Source: Streptomyces virginiae (lineage in GTDB: Bacteria > Actinomycetota > Actinomycetes > Streptomycetales > Streptomycetaceae). Taken from it: a stretch of 64,000 nt of DNA. The position numbers and the translations under genes were made by a program. Numbering within the stretch: position 1 is the stretch's first letter; every line of letters begins with the position of its first letter. The stretch is from assembly GCF_000720455.1 (NCBI RefSeq), contig NZ_JOAK01000006.1:310001-374000 (forward strand), given 5' to 3'. Positions 27,728 to 35,367 of the stretch are shown here, piece by piece. Below the pieces are notes generated by a model. That model did not search any database and had not been told where the DNA came from. It saw only the letters and a program-made list of their open reading frames with translations.

Positions 27728-28465
27728 ATGGACGCAGACTGTGCAACCACCCCACCGCCCAGAAGGACCGAAGGCTCCGTGCCCGTACCCGTACACCTCG
27801 CGGGCCGCACCGTGCGGCTCGAGCCCCTCGCCCCCCACCACACCGAGGCCCTGGCCGTGGCCGGGGCCGAGGATCGTACGACTTACGCCTTCACCCCCGT
27901 ACCCCATGGGGTGCAGGCGTCACACGAGTACATCGACCGCGCCCTCGCCGATCAGGCAGCGGGTCGATCTCTCCCGTTCGCCATCGTCAGAGCCACTGAC
28001 GGGCGCGTGGTCGGTTCGACCCGGTTCCTGGAACTCGACTACTGGCAGGGGCCGCTGGTGTGGCCCGCCGTGCCCGGCGTCCCGTTCGGCGATCCGGCGA
28101 CGGCGATCCCCGATGCCGCCGAGATCGGCAACACCTGGCTGTCCCCGACCGCCCAGGGCACCGGCATCAACACCGAGGCGAAGCTGCTCATGCTCCGCCA
28201 TGCCTTCGAGACCTGGGGTGTCCGGCGCATCTCGCTGCGCGCCGACGCGCGCAACGGCCGGTCGCGGGCCGCGATGGAACGTCTCGGCTTCACCTGCGAA
28301 GGGGTCCGCCGGGCCCATTCGCGGGGGCTGGACGGCGCCGTCCGCAGCACCGCCTTCTACTCGATCCTCGACGAGGAGTGGCCGGCCGTACGGTCGATCA
28401 TCGAGCTGAGGCTGTCGGCGGGCGCGCAGCGCAAGCGCCGCCGCAAGACCCTGATCCCGGCCTAG
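27728..28465 (+). CDS. GNAT family N-acetyltransferase (RimJ/RimL type)
   Basis: A 245-residue acetyltransferase. ATG at 27728 is preceded by GGGGGG; the frame is open to a GTG at 27704 that is less likely. The fold begins VHLAGRTVRLEPLAPHHTEALAVAG and contains the acetyl-CoA site WLSPTAQGTGINTEAKLLMLRHAFETWGVRRI, followed by LRADARNGRSRAAMERLGFTCEGVRR, characteristic of RimJ/RimL enzymes that modify protein N-termini or small molecules. It ends in a strongly basic tail (QRKRRRKTLIPA). Confidence 0.88.
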   Translation: MDADCATTPPPRRTEGSVPVPVHLAGRTVRLEPLAPHHTEALAVAGAEDRTTYAFTPVPHGVQASHEYIDRALADQAAGRSLPFAIVRATDGRVVGSTRFLELDYWQGPLVWPAVPGVPFGDPATAIPDAAEIGNTWLSPTAQGTGINTEAKLLMLRHAFETWGVRRISLRADARNGRSRAAMERLGFTCEGVRRAHSRGLDGAVRSTAFYSILDEEWPAVRSIIELRLSAGAQRKRRRKTLIPA

Positions 28466-28484
28466 GCCGGACGGCAGACCGGAC

Positions 28485-28509
28485 GGCAGGACGGAAAAAC
28501 GGTCCTGCC
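28485..28509. terminator. Bidirectional terminator
   Basis: GGCAGGAC (28485-28492) and GTCCTGCC (28502-28509) flank a loop containing AAAAA, between convergent genes. Confidence 0.65.
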
Positions 28510-28529
28510 CCGCCCGCGTCCCGGCCCCC

Positions 28530-29558
28530 TCACCCGAGGAAGGCCGGGGCCAGGGCCGAGTCCATCAGCCGGGCGGGGGCGCCGCTCCCGTCGGCCGGTA
28601 CGGCGTACAGGTCGGCCCCGAAGTCACCGGGCAGGGAGTAGACGACCGTCCCGCGGTCGGTCCACACCGCCTGGTCGTCCACGCTGCGCTCCTCGGCGAG
28701 CGGGGTCTCGGCTCCCGAGGCCAGGTCCAGGACGTGCAGCCGCCAGGGTGCCTCGGCCGGCAGGCCCGCCACCCGCTTCTTGAACACCACCCGGGTCCCG
28801 TCGGGCGACAGCGACGGGCACTCGACGTTCTCGCGCAGCGTGGTCACGGTGCGCTCGGCCAGGTCCCCGCGGACCAGGTGGGTCCGGCCGCCGGTGGCCA
28901 TGGTCGCGTAGAAGGTGCGCTCGTCGGCGGCGAAGGTGACTCCCCAGAAGTTCACGTCGGCGCTCCGGTACGGCTTGCCGTCCTTGTGGACCGTGAAGTC
29001 CTCCAGGGAGGCGTCGAACCTGCCGGTGCGCAGGTCGAGCACCGAGGTCCGCGTCGAGAAGTCCGCACCGGCGTAGGAGTCCCCGCCGACGAAGACGGTC
29101 CAGGCGGCCAGGTGCGCGCCGGGCGACACCCGGGCCCGGGTGGGGATCCCCGCCAGCGGACGGGCGGAGACCTCCTTCAGGCGGGCGTCGAGGACGACGG
29201 CCCGGTAGCCGTCCTGGACCCCGTTCCTGTCGGCCTGGAGGCAGATCCCGGTGCCGCCGGCCGCGTGGAAGCGCAGGCAGGTCACCCCCGACACGGTGCG
29301 GGCCCGCTCGGGCGCGTCGGCCGCGACGGTGGCGAGCTCGTCCCGGTGCGGGCCCCAGGCCATGTTCCGGAAGACGATCCGCCGGCCCCCGGCGTCCGGG
29401 GCGAGCGAGACGTCGCCCCGGGCGGTGCGCGGGCCGTCCGCGCGGGCCCGGTCCTTCTCGTCCGCCGCGGAGGAGGCCCGCAGGACGGCGATCAGGCCCA
29501 CGGCCGTGAGCACGGCGAGGGTGACGGCGAAGATCAGGATCCGGCGCTGCAGGGTCAT
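28530..29558 (-). CDS. Membrane-anchored TolB-like beta-propeller protein
   Basis: A 342-residue protein. ATG at 29558 gives an N-terminal transmembrane anchor or uncleaved signal (RILIFAVTLAVLTAVGLIAVL, about residues 6-26). The outside part contains repeated WD/TolB-type strands: VSLAPDAGGRRIVFRNMAWGP, CPSLSPDGTRVVFKKR, and LYAVPADGSGAPARLMDSALAPAFL. These LSPDG-x-R/K-V-x-F motifs mark TolB/PD40 propeller blades. I see no catalytic residues, so it is probably a binding or scaffold protein of the cell envelope. Function is unknown. Confidence 0.75.
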   Translation of the reverse strand: MTLQRRILIFAVTLAVLTAVGLIAVLRASSAADEKDRARADGPRTARGDVSLAPDAGGRRIVFRNMAWGPHRDELATVAADAPERARTVSGVTCLRFHAAGGTGICLQADRNGVQDGYRAVVLDARLKEVSARPLAGIPTRARVSPGAHLAAWTVFVGGDSYAGADFSTRTSVLDLRTGRFDASLEDFTVHKDGKPYRSADVNFWGVTFAADERTFYATMATGGRTHLVRGDLAERTVTTLRENVECPSLSPDGTRVVFKKRVAGLPAEAPWRLHVLDLASGAETPLAEERSVDDQAVWTDRGTVVYSLPGDFGADLYAVPADGSGAPARLMDSALAPAFLG

Positions 29559-29824
29559 CGGCTGACTCCGGGCGGGGTGGGCGTTCCGGGAGCGGGGCGG
29601 GGGCACCCTACCCAGCGGCATGTGCGGGTACCAGGCACGGACGGCCACGGGATCGGGAACCCCCGGCGGCGGGCGGCCACCGGGCAATGCGCTGGCCTAG
29701 GGAACCCCAAGAGAAGGAAAAGTGCGGAACCCTGACGTACTTTCGTTCATCTTCCGAACGGAAGAACCGAGTCGTCGGACCACCCCGCCCCTCTGGGGCA
29801 GCACCAGCCGGAGAGCCACCGCAC
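29559..29824. other. Divergent intergenic region
   Basis: This 266-base gap lies between the TolB-like gene and the esterase gene, which are transcribed away from each other. It contains a short dyad (TCTTCCG-aa-CGGAAGA, 29750-29765) about 60 bases before the esterase ATG that could be an operator. No gene is seen. Confidence 0.4.
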
Positions 29825-31123
29825 ATGTCGTACGCACCCGAGGGGCAGCCGCACCAGCCGTACGGGCCGGGAGGGCAAGGCCCGCGGCCGCCCTACGGCG
29901 ACCAGTACGGCCGTCCGTACGGGCAGCCGCACGGACAGTCCCCGCACGGAGAGCAGTACACGGCGCCGTACGGGGAGCAGTACCCCCGGCAGGACGGGCA
30001 CGGCGAGCCGTACGGGCAGCAGCCGCAGGGCCACTGGGAGCAGGAGCGGCCCGAGCCCCCGCGCCGCCGGGGCAGGCGCTGGCTGATCGCCGGCGTCAGC
30101 GTGCTCGCGCTCGCGGGCATAGCCGCCGGCGTGATGAACCACTACGAGATACCCCCGTTCACCGACAAGGGCTCCGCGGTCTCCTTCGGGCAGCAGCCCG
30201 GCGGCGGCAAGGGCCCCGACAAGGGCGGTGCGGCGGCCCAGCCGGCGAACTCCAAGATGCTGATGCCGACCGGGCCGGCCGCCGACTTCAAGAACTCGAT
30301 GACCCTGGCCGACGGCACGCACGTGGCCGTGACCACCCTGGACGGCAAGAAGTCCGGCTTCAAGGGCAAGGTCTGGGTCTGGGCCCCCAAGGAGTACAAC
30401 GACCCGAAGTTCGCCAAGAGCGGCTTCCCGGTCCTGATCGCCCTGCCGGGCGGCGCCGGCTACCCGAACAACTACTGGATGGGCGCGGACCTCGGCCTCC
30501 AGACCAGCATCAGCAAGTGGTACGCGGAGGGGAAGAGCAAGCCCTTCCTGCTGGCCATGCCGGTGCTCAACCCGGGCCCGGACGACAAGGGCGTCTACTG
30601 GGACGGCTCCGACATCCCCGGCCAGCCGAAGATGGGCACCTGGCTGACCGAGGACGTCCCGGACCTGATGAAGGCGAACTTCCGCACCGTGAAGTCGCGG
30701 GACGGCTGGGCCTTCATGGGCTCCTCCACCGGCGGTTTCGCGGGCATGAAGGCCGTGCTGAAGCACCCGGACAAGTTCAAGGCCGTGATCGCCTCCGGCC
30801 CGGACATCGTCCCGGACTCCTCCCTGTGGAAGGGCCACGACAAGGAGAAGGCCGAGAACAACCCGGAGCTGCTGGCCAAGCAGCTCATCGACACCAAGGG
30901 TCCGGACGTCTACATCGCCTTCCAGGTCGGCGACAACGAGAGCAACAAGAAGACCCTGCCGGACGTGCAGAAGTTCGTCGCCACCTTCGGCAACAAGGGG
31001 CCCGTGCACACCAGCCTGCGGGTGATACCCGGCGGCCAGCACAACGCCAAGACCTACGTCCCGAACATGGGCGAGGGGCCGATCCAGTACATCAGCAAGG
31101 TCATGGAAGGACCGGTCGAATAG
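29825..31123 (+). CDS. Membrane-anchored esterase-D/antigen-85-like hydrolase with Tyr/Pro/Gln-rich cytoplasmic tail
   Basis: A 432-residue protein in three parts. Residues 1-78 are a low-complexity tail with repeated PYG, GEQY and GQP units. A transmembrane helix follows the basic RRRGRR (about 85-105, WLIAGVSVLALAGIAAGVM). The rest is an extracytoplasmic esterase domain: VWVWAPKEYNDPKFAKSGFPVLIALPGG, AFMGSSTGGFAGMKAVLKHPDKFKAVIASG (nucleophile Ser in GSSTGG) and VIPGGQHNAKTY with the His. The fold matches the putative esterase family containing esterase D and mycolyltransferases. The tail resembles other Streptomyces membrane proteins with disordered cytoplasmic parts. The start codon at 29825 is inferred from this organisation. 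Confidence 0.83.
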   Translation: MSYAPEGQPHQPYGPGGQGPRPPYGDQYGRPYGQPHGQSPHGEQYTAPYGEQYPRQDGHGEPYGQQPQGHWEQERPEPPRRRGRRWLIAGVSVLALAGIAAGVMNHYEIPPFTDKGSAVSFGQQPGGGKGPDKGGAAAQPANSKMLMPTGPAADFKNSMTLADGTHVAVTTLDGKKSGFKGKVWVWAPKEYNDPKFAKSGFPVLIALPGGAGYPNNYWMGADLGLQTSISKWYAEGKSKPFLLAMPVLNPGPDDKGVYWDGSDIPGQPKMGTWLTEDVPDLMKANFRTVKSRDGWAFMGSSTGGFAGMKAVLKHPDKFKAVIASGPDIVPDSSLWKGHDKEKAENNPELLAKQLIDTKGPDVYIAFQVGDNESNKKTLPDVQKFVATFGNKGPVHTSLRVIPGGQHNAKTYVPNMGEGPIQYISKVMEGPVE

Positions 31124-32582
31124 CCACCGGCACCTCCGTCCGATCGCGCTCCGGCCCGCCGAACACCTTCGGCGGGCCGTCGCCGTTCCAGGGCGCCCAG
31201 CCCGGGTCGCCCGTCGTCGCGAACCGCACCCACGCGGTGTGCATCTCGTCGGCCAGCGCCTGCGGGGCCTCGGTCCCGGCCAGCCACGCGGCCTCGGGCA
31301 CGGACAGCGTGTCGAACACGAAGCCCAGCTCCAGGGCGTGGCAGGCGCCGAGGCCCGGGATGCCCGAGCACCAGGCGAACTCGTACAGGTGGCTCGGCGC
31401 AGCCCGGCGGGCCCCCGCGAGCCTGCGCAGCGGATCGCGCAGCAGCCGGTCGGTGAGCAGCTGCCCGGCGAGTTCGGCCGGCCCCGCACCCGGCTGGGCT
31501 GCGCGCAGCGCCCGTACCGCGGCCCGGTCCTTGCCGGCACGGGCGCGGGCCAGCGCCACGGCGAGCGGACCCATCCGGTCCAGCAGCCGCATGCCGCCGG
31601 TCGGGGCGAGCCAGAGCCGGTACTCCTCGGTGGTCCATCCGAACAGCAGCGGCACCGCGCCGGAGGCGGCGTCCGCGTCGGCGGTCAGGGCGTCGAGGGG
31701 GTCGACGGGGAGCGTGTCGGGGTCGACGACCAGCCCGAAGGCGGGTCCGCCGAGGAGGGGGCCCGATCTGCGCAGGACGGCGGCCTGGGCGGCCATCAGG
31801 TCGGGCAGCGAGGTGGCGGTGAAGGCCCCGGCGGTGGCGTCCACCTTCAGCAGCGAGGCCATCCGCCGGACCATGGCGCGCACCCGGGGGCGCGGCAGGG
31901 CCTCGGGGGCTCCGCTCTGCAGGACCGCCCGGTGGAAGAGGCCGGCCGCGCGCGGAGCGGCCAGGAGGGCGCCGATGCTGATGGCTCCGGCGGATTCCCC
32001 GAAGAGGGTGACGCGGGCCGGGTCCCCGCCGAAGGCCGCGATGTTGTCGCGGACCCATTCGAGGGCGGCGATCTGGTCCAGCAGGCCCCGGTTGGCGGGG
32101 GCGTCGGGGAAGAGCCCGTAGCCGAGGACGCCGAGGCGGAAGTTGAAGGACACCATCACGACGCCGTCGCGGGCGAAGGCCGTGCCGTCGTAGACGGGCA
32201 CGGCCGAGGAGCCCCGGGTGTGTGCCCCGCCGTGGATCCACACCATGACCGGCAGCCCGGCCCCGGGGGCCGGCTCGGGGGTCCACACGTTCACGTTGAG
32301 GCAGTCGTCGCCGGGGATCTCCGGGTCGGTCAGCAGGGCCGCGAAGGTGGCCGGGTAGGGCACCTTCGGTGCGGTCGGGCCGAAGGCCGCGGCCTGGCGC
32401 ACACCGTCCCAGGCGGCCGGGGGCGCGGGTGGCGCGAAGCGGAGGGAGCCGACGGGTGGGGCCGCGTACGGGATGCCCCGGAAGACCGCGATCCCGTCGG
32501 TCCCGGTGCGGCCCTCGACCACGCCGGCCCCGGTCCTGACCCGCGGCCGGCCGACGCCGGCGGCGACGCCCTCTGTGCTCAT
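31101..32582 (-). CDS. Type B carboxylesterase
   Basis: A 493-residue esterase of the cholinesterase/carboxylesterase B family. ATG at 32582 is preceded by AGGAGG. Signatures: FRGIPYAAPPVGSLRFAPP near residue 33, DDCLNVNVWTPEPAP, VMVWIHGGAHTRGSS (oxyanion hole), and the nucleophile motif FGGDPARVTLFGESAGAISIG with Ser around residue 190. The Glu/His pair is expected later (HALELGFVFDTL). Lacking a signal peptide, it is probably intracellular. The 3' end overlaps the convergent esterase gene by 23 bases. A small secreted-protein gene diverges from its start. Confidence 0.92.
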   Translation of the reverse strand: MSTEGVAAGVGRPRVRTGAGVVEGRTGTDGIAVFRGIPYAAPPVGSLRFAPPAPPAAWDGVRQAAAFGPTAPKVPYPATFAALLTDPEIPGDDCLNVNVWTPEPAPGAGLPVMVWIHGGAHTRGSSAVPVYDGTAFARDGVVMVSFNFRLGVLGYGLFPDAPANRGLLDQIAALEWVRDNIAAFGGDPARVTLFGESAGAISIGALLAAPRAAGLFHRAVLQSGAPEALPRPRVRAMVRRMASLLKVDATAGAFTATSLPDLMAAQAAVLRRSGPLLGGPAFGLVVDPDTLPVDPLDALTADADAASGAVPLLFGWTTEEYRLWLAPTGGMRLLDRMGPLAVALARARAGKDRAAVRALRAAQPGAGPAELAGQLLTDRLLRDPLRRLAGARRAAPSHLYEFAWCSGIPGLGACHALELGFVFDTLSVPEAAWLAGTEAPQALADEMHTAWVRFATTGDPGWAPWNGDGPPKVFGGPERDRTEVPVAIRPVLP

Positions 32583-32649
32583 CCCGTCCTCCTGCAGCTG
32601 GTGCCGGTCCCGCACGGTCGCACAGCCGTCCAACGGGTGACAAGGCGTG

Positions 32650-32672
32650 ACCGGGCCGGGGACCGGCCCGGT
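32650..32672 (+). promoter_or_regulatory. Hairpin/dyad before the small secreted protein gene
   Basis: ACCGGGCCGG (32650-32659) and CCGGCCCGGT (32663-32672) form a perfect dyad ten bases before the ATG at 32682. It could be an operator or mask the ribosome site. Confidence 0.4.
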
Positions 32673-32681
32673 TGGACGGGC

Positions 32682-33002
32682 ATGCGAATCTTGCGTATCC
32701 CCCACACTGTGCCCGTCCTCCTGCTGGCGGGCATCTCGTGCGTCACCGGTCCGGCCCACGCCGCCGGGCCGGACTTCCAGTACGTGGGCCAGGACGACCG
32801 GGTCCACGGACTCACCGCGCCGCGGGGCTGCGTGGCGGCACAGGGCGGCGGCGGGAGGGCGGTCACCAACACGACCCGCGGCTCGGCCACCCTCTACCAG
32901 GGCCCCCGCTGCACGGGCCGCGTCCTGGGGACGCTGCGGCCCGGGGAGGTGGCTCAGGTGCGGCCGTCCTTCGCCTCCGTCGCCTTTCCCGTCACCGGGT
33001 AG
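32682..33002 (+). CDS. Small secreted protein of unknown function
   Basis: A 106-residue protein with a clear Sec signal peptide (MRILRIPHTVPVLLLAGISCVTGPAHA, cleavage after AHA at 27). The mature 79 residues contain two cysteines (GCVAAQGG and GPRCTGRV), FQYVGQDDRVHGL and VTNTTRGSATLYQG, a pattern consistent with a small disulfide-bonded beta-rich domain. I do not recognise a family. It diverges from the carboxylesterase gene and precedes a chaplin gene by 95 bases. Confidence 0.7.
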   Translation: MRILRIPHTVPVLLLAGISCVTGPAHAAGPDFQYVGQDDRVHGLTAPRGCVAAQGGGGRAVTNTTRGSATLYQGPRCTGRVLGTLRPGEVAQVRPSFASVAFPVTG

Positions 33003-33097
33003 GCCCAGCGGCCGTGACCCCACGGCCCTCCCCGCGTTGTATGCCATGTCAAATGCCACAGATTCTGTGGCGCCCCACATCTCAGGAGGAGATCTTG

Positions 33098-33385
33098 ATG
33101 TCGCGTATCGCGAAGGCATTCGCCATCACCGCTGTCACCGGTAGCGCCGTGGTCGCCGGTGCGGGCCTGGCTGTCGCCGATGCCGGAGCGCACGGTGCGG
33201 CGGTCGGCTCCCCCGGTGTCCTGTCGGGCAACCTGGTCCAGGTTCCGGTGCACGTCCCGGTCAACGTCTGCGGCAACACCGTGAACGTGATCGCCCTGCT
33301 GAACCCGGCGTTCGGCAACACCTGCGTCAACGCCTCGGGCGGCGGCGCCGACCACCACACCGAGGGTGGCGACTACGGTCACTGA
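33098..33385 (+). CDS. Short chaplin
   Basis: A 95-residue hydrophobic cell-surface protein. ATG at 33098 follows AGGAGGA. Residues 1-28 are a Sec signal (AFAITAVTGSAVVAGAGLAVADA), then one chaplin domain: GSPGVLSGNLVQVPVHVPV followed by NVCGNTVNVIALLNPAFGN with the two conserved cysteines (CGN and NTC). No LAxTG sorting signal or transmembrane tail is present, so this is a short chaplin (ChpD-H type) that assembles into amyloid-like fibrils on aerial hyphae. Unusually, about 18 extra Gly/Asp/His residues follow the domain (GGGADHHTEGGDYGH). A strong terminator follows. Confidence 0.92.
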   Translation: MSRIAKAFAITAVTGSAVVAGAGLAVADAGAHGAAVGSPGVLSGNLVQVPVHVPVNVCGNTVNVIALLNPAFGNTCVNASGGGADHHTEGGDYGH

Positions 33386-33402
33386 TCGTCTGATCGACCG
33401 GA

Positions 33403-33430
33403 GGGCCCCCGCCGCTCGGCGGGGGCCCTT
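33403..33430 (+). terminator. Terminator after the chaplin gene
   Basis: GGGCCCCCGCC (33403-33413) and GGCGGGGGCCC (33418-33428) are perfectly complementary around GCTC and followed by TT. Confidence 0.8.
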
Positions 33431-33456
33431 CCCCTGTGCCCGGTGTCCCGGCCCGG

Positions 33457-33504
33457 TCCGGGTGCACCGGGTCCTTCGTATCCGGGTGCACCGGGTCATT
33501 CGTA
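33457..33504 (-). repeat. 24-bp tandem duplication spanning the tyrosinase stop codon
   Basis: Two copies (33457-33480 and 33481-33504) differ at one base. The copy nearer the gene contains the tyrosinase stop (TACGAATGA); in the other the same position reads TACGAAGGA, so the duplication has extended past the natural end of the gene without changing the protein. Confidence 0.9.
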
Positions 33505-34359
33505 GCGGTACAGGCCCTGGTGGCCGAGGGCCTCGCGGGGCGTGACGTTCCACGGCGGCATCGGCTCGTCGAGGGCGATCACCCGGCCGCGCTGGAGGTC
33601 GCCGAGGGCCAGAGGGGCCGCGGGCAGGTAGCCGGAGCGGGGGTGCCGCTGCTGCCAGCGGTCCCAGATCAGGTCCACGAAGGCGTGGTGCAGCCAGAAC
33701 GCCGGGTCGTTGGGCGCCGTACCGCCCGTCATGTGGCCACCGATCCACTGGTGGACCTTGTTGTGGTTGCGCCAGCGCTCGCTCCTGGGGGCCGCCCAGC
33801 CCTCCAGCTTGTTGCGGAAGCCGCCGGCCGTGGCCGTGGAGTCCCAGGGCGAGACGTCGTAGACCGGGTCGTCGATCGCCCACTGCAGTTCGGCCGGGGT
33901 CGGCAGGGTGATCGGGTTCTGCGGCCTGCCCAGGTTGCGGGTGAGGAACGCGGACTCCGTGATGCCCACGGTGACCGTCCAGTTGCCCTTGTCGTAGGCG
34001 AACGGCCCGGTCATCACCTTGCGGTCGGACGCGCGGCCGGTGCCCCCGAGGAAGTCGTCCGCCCAGAGCGAGGAGACCGGGCTGGTGTCGGTGGTCCAGT
34101 CCCAGTACGGGACGGACACGTTCGGGTCGATCTGTCGCAACTGCTTCTCGAACTCCAGCAGGTAGAGCCGGTGCCACGGGAAGAAGGACGGGGACATGTG
34201 CCCGACGCGCAGCTTGCGGTCGCGGTCGGGCACAAAGTACTTGTCGTGGGTGCGCACCAGGGCGTCGTAGGCGCCGCTGCGCTTCAGCTCCAGGACCGCC
34301 GCGGTGAACCGCTTCTTCTGGGCGCTGGTGAGGTTCTTCTGGTTCTGCCGGACGTGCAA
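33496..34359 (-). CDS. Second tyrosinase (MelC2 paralogue)
   Basis: A 287-residue type 3 copper oxidase. The likely start is TTG at 34359 (TTG CAC GTC CGG), with GGGAGGA about 12 bases upstream. Copper ligands are all present: His38, His54, His63 and then His199, His203 and His225 (in WRNHNKVHQWIGGHM and FWLHHAFVD). It shares the PYWDWT, FLGGTGRA, PWHR and LHHAF core with MelC2 at 17405 but is clearly diverged, and has an extra loop (ATAGGFRNKLEGWAAPRSERWRN). It could oxidise a different phenol or work under different conditions. The caddie gene lies 30 bases upstream. The protein ends GLYRYE, just before a 24-bp duplication. Confidence 0.93.
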   Translation of the reverse strand: MHVRQNQKNLTSAQKKRFTAAVLELKRSGAYDALVRTHDKYFVPDRDRKLRVGHMSPSFFPWHRLYLLEFEKQLRQIDPNVSVPYWDWTTDTSPVSSLWADDFLGGTGRASDRKVMTGPFAYDKGNWTVTVGITESAFLTRNLGRPQNPITLPTPAELQWAIDDPVYDVSPWDSTATAGGFRNKLEGWAAPRSERWRNHNKVHQWIGGHMTGGTAPNDPAFWLHHAFVDLIWDRWQQRHPRSGYLPAAPLALGDLQRGRVIALDEPMPPWNVTPREALGHQGLYRYE

Positions 34360-34389
34360 AGCGGGGGTCCTCCCGTTCCCTTGGGTCTG

Positions 34390-34752
34390 TCAGCCGTGGT
34401 GGGGGGCGGCGAACGCCAGCTGGGTGGTGCCCAGTTCGTCGACCGCGGCCCGGGCCAGTTCCAGTGGGGTGGGATAGGACTGGAAGTGGTTGATCCCGCT
34501 CAGGTAGCTGCCGTCGGCGCGGCGCATGACGTGCAGGGGGCGGCCGTCGATGCGGACCCCGGCGACGTCCACGGCGATGTGCCGGCCGCGGTACGTCTCC
34601 TCGGCGAGCGGTGCCGGGGTGAGGGTCTGCCGGGGCCGGCGTGCGCGCAGTACGGGGGCCAGGGCCGCGCCCGTACCGGCGAGCACGGCCGCGGTGAACG
34701 CCGTGCGCAGGAGGGCGCGTCGGGTCAGGGGTGCGGCGGCGGTTGCGGACAT
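34390..34752 (-). CDS. Second tyrosinase cofactor (MelC1 paralogue)
   Basis: A 120-residue caddie protein. The Tat-type signal is in SATAAAPLTRRALLRTAFTAAVLAGTGAALAPVL. The mature part has ETYRGRHIAVDVAGVRIDGRPLHVMRRADGSYLSGINHFQSYPTPLELARAAVDELG, matching MelC1. Compared with the first copy it lacks the Gly/His-rich loop, and NHYETF is replaced by NHFQSY, so the plug tyrosine is either shifted three residues or replaced by Phe. It may therefore release copper or its tyrosinase differently. ATG at 34752. The tyrosinase gene follows 30 bases later. Confidence 0.88.
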   Translation of the reverse strand: MSATAAAPLTRRALLRTAFTAAVLAGTGAALAPVLRARRPRQTLTPAPLAEETYRGRHIAVDVAGVRIDGRPLHVMRRADGSYLSGINHFQSYPTPLELARAAVDELGTTQLAFAAPHHG

Positions 34753-34811
34753 GCGGTCTCCCTCGCTCGGTGGCCGGCGGCTACGGGTCTAACGCCGCGC
34801 GGCGGGCGAGG

Positions 34812-35351
34812 TCACCCGTGGGCGCCGTGCAGCTGCTTGTAGAAGAGGGTGGTCGGGTGCAGCCGGCCCTCCGGGTCGGTGGCGTAGTCGGGAATGGTGC
34901 CGGCCTCCGTCCAGCCCGCCGAGCGGTAGGCGTGCTCGGCGCCGCTGCCGGTCTCGGTGTCCAGGAACAGCAGCAGAACCCCGGCGCGGGCGGCCTCGGT
35001 CTCGGCGTGCGCGAGGAGGGCGTGGGCGGTGCCCCGGCCCCGGGCGGCCGGGTGGACCATGAGCTTGCGCAGCTCGGCGCGGTGGCGGCCGTTGGGCTTG
35101 GACTCCCGGTACCAGCTGACGGTGCCGTCGATGGGGCCGTCGGGGCCGCTGCGGGAGACCCACAGGGCGAGGGATCCGTCCTCGACGGCGGGCAGCAGGG
35201 AGTCCCACCAGGCCGCGGCGGCGCTGTGGTCGAGGCCCGCGAGGAAGCCGAGCGAGGCGCCGTCCAGGACCACGGCGTGCAGGAGGGCGGCGAGTTCGTC
35301 GCGGTGGGTGCGCAGTCCGGCGGCGGACAGGGCGGTGATCACGGCGGTCAT
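34812..35351 (-). CDS. GNAT family N-acetyltransferase
   Basis: A 179-residue acetyltransferase, ATG at 35351. The conserved core is LRKLMVHPAARGRGTAHALLAHAETEAARAGVLLLFLDTETGSGAEHAYRSAGWTEAG: strand 4, the RGRGTA acetyl-CoA loop, and the C-terminal YRSAGW motif. It is a typical small-molecule GNAT. It starts 16 bases after the stop of the alpha/beta hydrolase gene on the same strand, which suggests an operon. The substrate is unknown. Confidence 0.87.
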   Translation of the reverse strand: MTAVITALSAAGLRTHRDELAALLHAVVLDGASLGFLAGLDHSAAAAWWDSLLPAVEDGSLALWVSRSGPDGPIDGTVSWYRESKPNGRHRAELRKLMVHPAARGRGTAHALLAHAETEAARAGVLLLFLDTETGSGAEHAYRSAGWTEAGTIPDYATDPEGRLHPTTLFYKQLHGAHG

Positions 35352-35367
35352 GCGGCGAGCATAGGGA

